A stretch of DNA of 64,000 nucleotides, taken from assembly GCA_964351655.1 (NCBI GenBank), contig CAYGPD010000003.1, forward strand, positions 1 to 64,000, written 5' to 3'. This DNA comes from Hirschia sp964351655. GTDB taxonomy: Bacteria > Pseudomonadota > Alphaproteobacteria > Caulobacterales > Hyphomonadaceae. The notes beneath the pieces were generated by a model. That model was not told the DNA's origin. It saw nothing but the letters and a program-made list of their open reading frames with translations, and ran no database searches. Below, in pieces: positions 7,923 to 15,849 of the stretch; positions within the stretch are counted from its first letter, which is position 1, and each line of letters opens with the position of its first letter. The position numbers and the translations under genes are program-made.

Positions 7923-8540
7923 TCAATGCCCTGCCGGAGTTGCGAATAAAAGCTGAACAGGGCCATAGCGCTTGGTCGACAAGGTGAGAGATATTGCGGG
8001 AGGAACAGGCATTATACCTGATCCGGATACACTGGAACCTCTCCAACTGTTAGCCCACCCAGCACCATCAAAGAAGTCAATTTTCACTGCTTCAATGTCA
8101 GACATAAGCACCCTGTCATATATTGGGGTATCACTTACTGCATCCACCCGTGCACGGGTTCTACGAATAAGATCCCCCCCTTCAAATCTATACTGCACAA
8201 ATTGCAATGTTGAACCTACGGTGTTTAAGCCTGGCATTTCATTTCCATTTCGAACAAATGTCATCAATTCAACATTGTCCAAATCATCGCCACCTTCAAA
8301 AATAGTATCAGCTGAAAAACCAAATTCATCTCGTGATACTCGTGAAGAAACTTGAGCGAGATCACTTTTCAAAATTGATCTCGTCTGCTCAATTTCTTGA
8401 ACACTACTCAACACATCTTCCAGCATGTTTTTAGTCGATAGTGTGTCATCGAGCATAACTAGGCCCATCACAGACAATACGCCCATTATGAATGTCGCAA
8501 CCATAACTTCAACGAGTGTGAATCCTGTCTCGTTGCTCAT
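7923..8540 (-). CDS. gspJ: T2SS minor pseudopilin GspJ
   Basis: A 205-residue pseudopilin with prepilin site MSNETG/FTLVEVMVA, including Glu5 of the mature protein, and a hydrophobic helix to about residue 27. The C-terminal part (VKIDFFDGAGWANSW, PPAISLTLSTKRYG) matches the GspJ fold. It forms the tip complex with GspI and GspK. The start overlaps the gspI stop by four bases. Confidence 0.9.
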   Translation of the reverse strand: MSNETGFTLVEVMVATFIMGVLSVMGLVMLDDTLSTKNMLEDVLSSVQEIEQTRSILKSDLAQVSSRVSRDEFGFSADTIFEGGDDLDNVELMTFVRNGNEMPGLNTVGSTLQFVQYRFEGGDLIRRTRARVDAVSDTPIYDRVLMSDIEAVKIDFFDGAGWANSWRGSSVSGSGIMPVPPAISLTLSTKRYGPVQLLFATPAGH

Positions 8541-8941
8541 TGCTGCAATTTACCTTTGTACGCAGACAGCACTACATTTACATTCGGTTCAGTTTCACTT
8601 TCGTTTTCAATTGCCCATGCTTCAAGTTTGATCTGTTGGATCAATGCATTGGGAGTCGTAGAGATGGTTCTACGCCATTCCCAATCGCGTCCAGCCAGCA
8701 CAGTACGCCCCGTAGAAACACCATTTTCTAAAGGCATTCTCTGCACAAGGGTCAATGTCATTTCATTGTCTGCAACAATAGTTGCGAGCATACGGTCTTC
8801 TATAGCACGGACACCTCTCGTATTCTCAGAGGACACGTGAATAAGCCCGACAGCAGCAATTGCAAAAATACTCAATGCAGCTAGCACTTCGATTAGTGTA
8901 AATCCGCTATCATTTGGAGGGATGATTTTTGGAGCGCTCAT
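8537..8941 (-). CDS. gspI: T2SS minor pseudopilin GspI
   Basis: The 134-residue product carries PPNDSG/FTLIEVLAALSIF with Glu5, then a hydrophobic helix and a short globular domain (ATIVADNEMTL, GRDWEWRRTI). These are GspI features, and it lies between gspH and gspJ with four-base overlaps at both ends. It is part of the pseudopilus tip. Confidence 0.9.
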   Translation of the reverse strand: MSAPKIIPPNDSGFTLIEVLAALSIFAIAAVGLIHVSSENTRGVRAIEDRMLATIVADNEMTLTLVQRMPLENGVSTGRTVLAGRDWEWRRTISTTPNALIQQIKLEAWAIENESETEPNVNVVLSAYKGKLQQ

Positions 8942-9477
8942 CGACTCCCACCTATGTTCTGGGGAAGGTAAATCAGCTCACCACTTGAGTTTAATTTATA
9001 GACTGCATCATATTCACTTGAAGATATTTGAATATCCGCTGGCGTAGCTTCTCCGGTAGGAAAGAATAAAACGGGTGGCTCAGGTTTGATCCGTTTATCA
9101 ACCAAATGCCGACGTTCTGTTTCAACACCCGACAAGGACACTGTTACCTTGATATCTTGAGTTGTTTTGCTTTTCGCTACGAAGCGAGAAGCGGCATTTA
9201 GCGCAATCCATTCACCTTTGTGATATCGTTCAAATAAATTTTGTCCGTCAACAAATGTCCAGCTAACCGCCTCCCCAGACGCCACGGCTTCTCGTGAAAG
9301 AGAATTAATTGCTTTCGCAAGGTCTTCTGCTTGCTCTTGACCATCCGCCATGCCTTTAGGCAGGGACATGACAACCACACTAGACATCAGACCTATTATA
9401 AATATCACAACCAACAATTCGATCAGCGTGAAGCCATCGTCATGCGCATTGGGGAGGGAAGCTTCTAATCTGTCCAA
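8938..9477 (-). CDS. gspH: T2SS pseudopilin GspH
   Basis: This 179-residue protein has the prepilin motif DDG/FTLIELLVVIFIIGLMSS with Glu5 and a globular domain containing LAKAINSLSREAVASGE and VLFFPTGEATP, as in GspH/FimT proteins. It links the GspIJK tip to the major pseudopilin GspG. Its start overlaps the end of gspG by 13 bases. Confidence 0.88.
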   Translation of the reverse strand: MDRLEASLPNAHDDGFTLIELLVVIFIIGLMSSVVVMSLPKGMADGQEQAEDLAKAINSLSREAVASGEAVSWTFVDGQNLFERYHKGEWIALNAASRFVAKSKTTQDIKVTVSLSGVETERRHLVDKRIKPEPPVLFFPTGEATPADIQISSSEYDAVYKLNSSGELIYLPQNIGGSR

Positions 9478-9941
9478 TTTCCAATATCCGCATCCAGGTC
9501 TTCACCATCTAACTGACCATCCGCGCCAAAAGAATATACATCCAGTACGCCATGTTCACCCGGGTAGACATACTGATATTCATTCCCCCAGGGGTCCAAC
9601 GGCAAACGCTTAATAAAGCCACCTGCAGGATATAATTCAGGACGGGATAAATCATCTGGCGCTGAAACCAGCGCTTCAAGGCCTTGTTGTGTTGTCGGAT
9701 AATCTATCAACTGCAAACGGTAGCGATCCAGACTGCTTTCTAAAGTTGCTATATCCACTCGTGCTTTCTTCACACGGGATGTGTCGACATTCCCCATGAC
9801 GTTTACAAGGACAACTGTTGCCAGCAACCCCATGATAAAGACAACAACCATTAGCTCAACAAGAGTAAACCCTGCTTCCTCTGAAACAGTTTTCATTTCA
9901 TTGCACTCTTCATTTTCAATCTTACGCGCGTCTTTTGTCAT
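9465..9941 (-). CDS. gspG: T2SS major pseudopilin GspG
   Basis: The product has SEEAG/FTLVELMVVVFIMGLL with Glu5, then the conserved GspG body: LDRYRLQLIDYPTTQQGLEA, RLPLDPWGNEYQY and DVYSFGADGQLDGE, the last forming the calcium-binding loop. GspG polymerises into the pseudopilus. The full frame is 158 residues with a 24-residue leader; an internal ATG at 9896 (MKTVSEEAG) would give the more usual short leader, and neither ribosome site is decisive. Confidence 0.95.
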   Translation of the reverse strand: MTKDARKIENEECNEMKTVSEEAGFTLVELMVVVFIMGLLATVVLVNVMGNVDTSRVKKARVDIATLESSLDRYRLQLIDYPTTQQGLEALVSAPDDLSRPELYPAGGFIKRLPLDPWGNEYQYVYPGEHGVLDVYSFGADGQLDGEDLDADIGNWTD

Positions 9942-9969
9942 CTTTTCACCATTCCTGTATCTCTGCCGA

Positions 9970-11175
9970 CTAAATCAATGCACCAGAGTTGAGTTGCAAT
10001 ATAGGAAGCATAATTGCCAATATTATCAGCATCACCAGTCCCCCCATGAGCACTGTAATAATTGGTTCTAATAGTCCAAGTGCTACGCCGGACGTCTTTT
10101 CAAAATCTCGTTCAAGATATTCTGCGCCTTTATCGAACATAACGCCCAATTGCCCGCTCGCCTCACCGCCTGCTGCCATATGAGTTACCAAAGGAGGGAA
10201 AGCCCCCGTCCGCCCCATTGATGCGCTTAATGATCCACCTTCACGAACATCTTCTATGACTTTTTCAACGGCATCCCGCAGAATTAAATTTGGTGTCGTT
10301 TCACGTGCCGCTCGCAAACAATCTAATACGGGGGCACCCGAAGAAGCTAGCGTTGCAAAAGTTCTTGCGAATCTGGCAGCAGCCACGCTTCTCACAACTT
10401 CACCAATTATAGGAAGTTTAAGGCTCATACGATCTAGACGTCGTTTCACCTTTTCTACTTTCGACAAATTTCCAAATGCAATGATACCCAGAACAAGACC
10501 GGCTATAATAAACAAGCCATAGCTTTGTAAGAAACTTGAAATATTGACCATTACTTGCGTGAGCAAAGGCAATTTTTGTCCCATTGTATCAAATTGCTCA
10601 ACAACACGTGGAACGACGAAAACCAGTAGAGCAACAACCACCAACATTGCTACAAATGCCAGCACTGCAGGATAGATCATCGCTGATACAACTTTGCCCC
10701 GCATGTCTTCGCTTTTTTCTTGGTAATCCGCTAAACGTGCCATCACAGCATCTAGTGCACCTGCGCCTTCACCTGCAGCCACTATGGACGTATAGAGAGA
10801 ATCAAAAGCTAAACGTTGACCAGACATCGCATCTGACAGAGTTTGCCCTTCGACCACATTTGCGCGGACATCTGCTAATACTGTGCGAACATTATTCTTC
10901 TTAGACGTTTCTCCGACAGCTGCCAAAGCTTCCTCAACAGGTGTTCCTGACGTGATTAACATAGCCAATTGCCGTGTTAGCAAAACACTATCTTTGGAAG
11001 ACAATCTCAGCTGTCGTGTTTTCCTGTCTATTTTGCTTTTTGAAGCATCCACTTTAAGTGGCGTCAGTCCTTGCTTACGCAATTCACGACGCGCGGCTTT
11101 TAGAGAGTCCGCCGAAACGACTCCTTTAGATTTCTTACCTTGCGCATCAAGCGCTTGATATTCAAACGCCGCCAT
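9970..11175 (-). CDS. gspF: T2SS inner-membrane platform protein GspF
   Basis: A 401-residue polytopic protein with the two tandem GspF domains (about 65-190 and 265-385) and three membrane segments (about 165-190, 215-240, 370-395). Recognisable segments are AALDAQGKKSKG-like start, LTRQLAMLITSGTPVEEAL, VAAGEGAGALD and the second-copy ARTFATLASSGAPVLDCL with AAGGEASGQLG. GspF is the membrane core through which GspE drives pseudopilus assembly. It overlaps gspE by 14 bases. Confidence 0.95.
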   Translation of the reverse strand: MAAFEYQALDAQGKKSKGVVSADSLKAARRELRKQGLTPLKVDASKSKIDRKTRQLRLSSKDSVLLTRQLAMLITSGTPVEEALAAVGETSKKNNVRTVLADVRANVVEGQTLSDAMSGQRLAFDSLYTSIVAAGEGAGALDAVMARLADYQEKSEDMRGKVVSAMIYPAVLAFVAMLVVVALLVFVVPRVVEQFDTMGQKLPLLTQVMVNISSFLQSYGLFIIAGLVLGIIAFGNLSKVEKVKRRLDRMSLKLPIIGEVVRSVAAARFARTFATLASSGAPVLDCLRAARETTPNLILRDAVEKVIEDVREGGSLSASMGRTGAFPPLVTHMAAGGEASGQLGVMFDKGAEYLERDFEKTSGVALGLLEPIITVLMGGLVMLIILAIMLPILQLNSGALI

Positions 11176-12661
11176 CAGATTCTCTCGATTGTCGCACGAC
11201 TCGAAGCACCTCTTCAGACGTCGTCAACCCATGACGAACATGCTGCACCCCGCACCCCTGTAGCGTGTCAGATTTCGCAAATGCATAAGCTTCAATATCT
11301 TGCTCACGCGCATTATCGTGGATCATGCTGCGAAGCTTTGAATCCATGACAATAATTTCGTAAATCCCTAACCTTCCCTCATATCCTAACTGGTTACAAT
11401 GCTGACACCCTTTGGCATGGTAAAATGGACCGTTTTCAGTTTCGGGTAATCCCAGTAGTTTTAACTCATTCGCGTCCGGCTTATAAGGCGTTTTACAATG
11501 ACCACACAAACGGCGCACCAGCCGCTGCGCAACAACAGCCGTCAAGGTGGAGGATAACAAGAACGGCTCAACCCCCATATCACGCAAACGCGTCACAGCT
11601 GCAGCCGCAGAATTGGTATGAACGGTGGAAAGCACCAAATGCCCTGTTAAACTTGCTTGCACTGCAATTTGAGCCGTTTCTCCATCACGGATCTCACCGA
11701 TCATCACAATGTCAGGATCTTGCCGCAAAATAGCACGCAAACCAGCTGCAAATGTCATCCCAACTTTGGTATTTACTTGAGTCTGTCCAACTCCATCAAG
11801 GCCATATTCAATGGGGTCTTCCACAGTTAAAATATTACGGGATTGATCATTTAGGAGTGTTAAGGCTGCATACAAAGATGTTGTTTTACCTGATCCTGTC
11901 GGTCCTGTGACAAGCACAATACCGTTTGGCTCCTTTAGGACGTTTTTCAAAGTCGTTAGAATTTGCGGAGGCATGCCTAACTCATCGAGATCTAAGCGAG
12001 CAGACTCCTTATCCAACAGACGCATCACAACACGTTCACCATAACGGGCAGGCAAAGTTGAGACCCGCACATCAATAGGACGTCCACCTAAACTAAGTGA
12101 CACACGACCATCTTGAGGAACGCGCTTTTCAGCAATATCTAATCGCGCCATTACTTTGATACGCGACACGAGCAGCGGTGCAACACGACGCGAAGGAGTT
12201 AAAACTTCCCGCATAACACCGTCCACGCGCAATCGCACAGACAAGCGGTCTTCAAACGGTTCAACATGAATATCTGAAGCTTTTGTACGAACGGCTTCTG
12301 CAATTAATCCGTTGATCAATCGAATGACGGGTGCATCGTCTGATGTATCAAGTAAGTCAGCGTTTTCATTTAGTCCTGCAGCAAGACTATCTAAGTCTCC
12401 ACGCTCATCCAGCGCATCATCAATGTCAGATGAATCAAAGCCGTCGCCAGAATAAACTTCAGATAAACACCGATCAAACTTTACCCGATCAAGAGGAACG
12501 ATAGTCACTCGACGCCCCGCAATACGGCGCGCTTCGATCAGCGCAACTGGATTCGCTCCTGTAAGCATACCCAAACACATAGCTTCACCTTCAGAAAAAA
12601 GAACAACGCCTTTTTCTTTGGCAAAGCTATAGCTTAATCGCTGTTGGGATACTTTACTCAC
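11162..12661 (-). CDS. gspE: T2SS ATPase GspE
   Basis: This 499-residue protein is the cytoplasmic hexameric ATPase that powers the secreton. It has an N1/N2 domain, Walker A GPTGSGKTTS, an Asp box LTVEDPIEY, Walker B DPDIVMIGEIRD, a His box (LVLSTVHTNSAAA) and the zinc-binding four-cysteine element CGHCKTPYKP...GCQHCNQLG near residues 390-430. All elements are intact and the length is usual for the family. It is followed 22 bases upstream by gspD. Confidence 0.97.
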   Translation of the reverse strand: MSKVSQQRLSYSFAKEKGVVLFSEGEAMCLGMLTGANPVALIEARRIAGRRVTIVPLDRVKFDRCLSEVYSGDGFDSSDIDDALDERGDLDSLAAGLNENADLLDTSDDAPVIRLINGLIAEAVRTKASDIHVEPFEDRLSVRLRVDGVMREVLTPSRRVAPLLVSRIKVMARLDIAEKRVPQDGRVSLSLGGRPIDVRVSTLPARYGERVVMRLLDKESARLDLDELGMPPQILTTLKNVLKEPNGIVLVTGPTGSGKTTSLYAALTLLNDQSRNILTVEDPIEYGLDGVGQTQVNTKVGMTFAAGLRAILRQDPDIVMIGEIRDGETAQIAVQASLTGHLVLSTVHTNSAAAAVTRLRDMGVEPFLLSSTLTAVVAQRLVRRLCGHCKTPYKPDANELKLLGLPETENGPFYHAKGCQHCNQLGYEGRLGIYEIIVMDSKLRSMIHDNAREQDIEAYAFAKSDTLQGCGVQHVRHGLTTSEEVLRVVRQSRESDGGV

Positions 12662-12683
12662 ACGCGCCCTCTACTCACTTAGA

Positions 12684-14672
12684 CTATTCTTCAACCCCAA
12701 GGACTTCTTTCATAAAGACATCGAGATTTGCATTTTCATTTCTTGACGCTGCAATCTGCTCTTGACGAATATATTGATATTTTTGTTGGGTTGTGCGGCG
12801 CATGGTTTCAGCATCGCGTATGATTGTTGGCCTTAGGAAGACCATCAGGTTTGTACGTTTTTTGGTTGTGCCTTCAGATGAAAACAAGCGCCCAATTCCC
12901 GGAATCTCTCCAAGGATTGGGACCTTGGAAGCGCTTAGCGTTTCTTCTTCCTGTATCAAACCACCCAATACAATAATCTCACCATCATCAGCAAGAATTG
13001 TCGTCTTGATCTCACGATTATTCGTAATGAAATCGGTTCCGGATACTGAATCAAATATTGAAGATACTTCTTGACGCAATTGAAGCTTAATACTGTCGCC
13101 TTCACCAATTTGGGGCGTAACTTCCAGCGTTACCCCTAAAGGCTTGCGTTCAACTGTTCTGAAAGGATTTGAGTTGTTATCTCCCAAAGCCTCACCAGTT
13201 GTAATTGGAACCTCTTGCCCAACGGTGATTGACGCCTCTTCATTGTCCAATGTTAGCAAGTGAGGTGTCGAAAGCACATTTGAAGTTACATCTGTATCAA
13301 CAGCATTTAAGATTGCACCAAAAATGGTTCCATCTGATGTTTCACCACCTATTCCGAGTAGTCCCCCCGCACTTCCTAGAAGCGAGTTTATTGCAACACT
13401 TTGCAAAGAACTAGATGAGCTTGTATCAGTATCAGATCCTGTTTCACCATCCCCTAATATCAATGCACCAGCTAAAGCTAAAACATTGGGTGTTGAGCGT
13501 GTAAAATTCGTGGCTGCAAAGGGCGTCGTAGAATTTCCCGTACCAGACAGCACAAATTCAAGCCCAAGCTCACGCGCGGCATCATCTGATAATTCAACAA
13601 TGATAGCTTCAACAAGCACCTGTGATCGACGTCTGTCTAGTTCTTCAACAACGCGCTCGAGTTGTCTCACAACCATGGGCGATGCACTTACAACGAGTGA
13701 ATTTGTCGGCTCGTAAACGGCAATGGTTGGCAAACTAACATTAGACTTATCTGGACTAGTCTGTTCGGCTAACCTCTTCCCCATCGCTTCAAGAATTGGT
13801 GCCAATTCCGCAGCTTCAGAATGTTTAAGCGAAAGCACTTTCAGAGATTCATCATCCTGCCGATTAGAAACATCAAGCCCGCGCACAATCTCATGTACTG
13901 CCGCAACATCCCGCGCCTCACCCTTGATAATTAAAGAGTTATTACTCTCCACAGCAAGAGCCGACACGGCATACCCACTACTCCAACGAGTCTCTTCTTT
14001 CATCCCGTTGACTGTCTTGGCCATCTCCGTGGCTGACATATTTACCAATGCCATAGTCAACGTCTCATTGCGATCCTGATCAATCTCAGAAATGACCTTA
14101 CGGACACGAGATATATTCGCAGCATAATCAACAACGATAAGCGTATTGGATGCTGAACTCGCACTGACTTGACCTTGCGGATTCGTAATCGGTTTGATCA
14201 TTTTAGCTGCTTCTGCAGCATCAAAATTTCGAAGCCTCAAGACTGCAGTTTCAAACTGATCCCCACTCACAGAAGAGCGCGCAAGCGCTGCTTCAGCTGA
14301 AGCAGATTGCTCCGGTACGATTTTATACACACCGCCTTGTGAGGGTATGGCTGTAAATCCGTTCACACGGAGTGTCGACAGAAATACCTGAAAAACTTCT
14401 CGATCCGTTAATGGCGTTTGCGAAGAAACACTTACACGCCCGCGAACACTAGGGTGCACAACAAATGTATGTCCAGTAATGGCGGATACATCGTCAATAA
14501 GAACTGAAATATCAACGTCTTTTAGATTCATCACATGCGTCTGCGTGCCATCCGCACGTACACGTGTTTCACCCAAATCATCGGCAAATGCATACTGCCC
14601 CATGGGCGCGATAAAACCGCCAAGCATGGCAAGTGCCGCACTGTGTCGAAGTCTATTTCTTTTAGAAATCAT
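12684..14672 (-). CDS. gspD: T2SS secretin GspD
   Basis: The 662-residue product begins with a signal peptide (ALAMLGGFIAPMGQYAFA) and contains N0 (VMNLKDVDISVLIDDVSAIT), three N1-N3 ring domains (for example SNTLIVVDYAANISRV, NNSLIIKGEARDV, TNSLVVSASPMVV) and the secretin barrel (VNSLLG region, LTLDNEEASITVGQEVPI, VTPQIGEGDSIKLQL, VPILGEIPGIGRLF). It forms the outer-membrane channel of the T2SS. A Ser-rich insertion around residues 410-430 (DTDTSSSSSLQS) lies where other secretins have variable loops. Confidence 0.97.
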   Translation of the reverse strand: MISKRNRLRHSAALAMLGGFIAPMGQYAFADDLGETRVRADGTQTHVMNLKDVDISVLIDDVSAITGHTFVVHPSVRGRVSVSSQTPLTDREVFQVFLSTLRVNGFTAIPSQGGVYKIVPEQSASAEAALARSSVSGDQFETAVLRLRNFDAAEAAKMIKPITNPQGQVSASSASNTLIVVDYAANISRVRKVISEIDQDRNETLTMALVNMSATEMAKTVNGMKEETRWSSGYAVSALAVESNNSLIIKGEARDVAAVHEIVRGLDVSNRQDDESLKVLSLKHSEAAELAPILEAMGKRLAEQTSPDKSNVSLPTIAVYEPTNSLVVSASPMVVRQLERVVEELDRRRSQVLVEAIIVELSDDAARELGLEFVLSGTGNSTTPFAATNFTRSTPNVLALAGALILGDGETGSDTDTSSSSSLQSVAINSLLGSAGGLLGIGGETSDGTIFGAILNAVDTDVTSNVLSTPHLLTLDNEEASITVGQEVPITTGEALGDNNSNPFRTVERKPLGVTLEVTPQIGEGDSIKLQLRQEVSSIFDSVSGTDFITNNREIKTTILADDGEIIVLGGLIQEEETLSASKVPILGEIPGIGRLFSSEGTTKKRTNLMVFLRPTIIRDAETMRRTTQQKYQYIRQEQIAASRNENANLDVFMKEVLGVEE

Positions 14673-14695
14673 CTACCTACTCACTTCCAACAGCA

Positions 14696-15649
14696 TTATT
14701 CCGACACATTCACGATCAGCTTCATAGTGGCACCATTTCTGGTCAAATTAATTTCAGCGTCTGGCGCTGTTTCGAGAGAAGCTATCAATGCCTCATAATC
14801 CACATCTTGATTTAATTGTGTCCCGTTTATCGCGTGCACGACATCACGAGTTTTAAGGCCTGATTTAGCAAACACGACGCTATTTAAAGGAAACACGACG
14901 ACACCTTGGTCTTGTCCTACAGAAGCTGCATCAAATCGCGCCCAACTCAATATATCTTTCAGCTCACTACGCTGCATTGTATAGGTTTCCGTTATCACCT
15001 CAGGGGCAGAATCCAAATCTTGCGTCGTTTCAGCAAGCTCAAGCTTTTCTAGATCCGCTTGTGCTTGTTCACGATCTGGCGTTTCCTGCACTATGCTCTT
15101 CTTGCCATCATCCTTAAGGGATTTGATACCAATATCTTCGCCATGAAAGTTTGAAAGTCGTTCAATTCGTCCATCTCTGGAGAGCAAAACCCCATCAGCA
15201 AAAATACTTTCGACTACGACATTCTGTAGACCACTAATTGGATCACCTACTTTATAACGTGTTTGATTCACACCGCCCGTCGAGATAAAAGCAACACCAC
15301 TTCCATTTCCATCAGCACGCACGCCGTTCAATGTGATGTCCAGCTCAGTTTCGGGCGCATCAGGTTGGTTTGATGCAATTTCTAGACCCACTGGATCCAA
15401 AGTTTGCATGCGGAAAGGCGTTATTCGAGACAGCATGCTGACGTCGATTGTACTCACGCTGGAAGCAACTGATGACTTTCGGTCAAAGGAGATTTTTTCT
15501 TCAACAAAGCTTGGACCCACGCTCAAAAGCCATACAAGTCGAGCGCTAAAAATTGCCAAAACGATTATTGAGACGAATATAATAGCAATATGCAATACTC
15601 GAAGCACGCGCGGCCAATCCGCGACGAAATTCAATCCATTACCTTGCAT
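14696..15649 (-). CDS. gspC: T2SS protein GspC
   Basis: A 317-residue inner-membrane protein with one membrane segment (about 16-38), a periplasmic homology region (about 85-155: LDITLNGVRADG, ALISTGGV-like, YKVGDPISG, VESIFADGVLLSRDGRIE) and a C-terminal PDZ domain (about 235-317: VVFAKSGLKTRDVVHAINGT). GspC couples the platform to the secretin and takes part in substrate recognition. It is the first gene of the T2SS operon, downstream of a terminator at 15771-15816, so the operon should have its own promoter in 15650-15770. Confidence 0.92.
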   Translation of the reverse strand: MQGNGLNFVADWPRVLRVLHIAIIFVSIIVLAIFSARLVWLLSVGPSFVEEKISFDRKSSVASSVSTIDVSMLSRITPFRMQTLDPVGLEIASNQPDAPETELDITLNGVRADGNGSGVAFISTGGVNQTRYKVGDPISGLQNVVVESIFADGVLLSRDGRIERLSNFHGEDIGIKSLKDDGKKSIVQETPDREQAQADLEKLELAETTQDLDSAPEVITETYTMQRSELKDILSWARFDAASVGQDQGVVVFPLNSVVFAKSGLKTRDVVHAINGTQLNQDVDYEALIASLETAPDAEINLTRNGATMKLIVNVSE

Positions 15650-15770
15650 ATCATCACCTTAATTTAGGTAGGCTTACTCAATACTAGGCGAAAACCACGT
15701 TATACCTAACACGCAATCATCACATCACATTCATTCTATTTTATTTTCTGTACTTAATAGAACCACCCTA

Positions 15771-15816
15771 AAACTTATAAAAGTAGCTACAAGATGCATT
15801 AGGTCTTGTAGCTACT
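15771..15816 (-). terminator. Rho-independent terminator of the TonB-receptor unit
   Basis: AGTAGCTACAAGA at 15782-15794 pairs perfectly over 13 bases with TCTTGTAGCTACT at 15804-15816, with a nine-base loop. On the minus strand the stem is followed by TTTTATAAGTTTT. It lies 34 bases past the stop codon of the TonB receptor gene and separates that unit from gspC. Confidence 0.88.
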
Positions 15817-15849
15817 CTATGTCAATTCACCAACAAAGTCAGATATCCA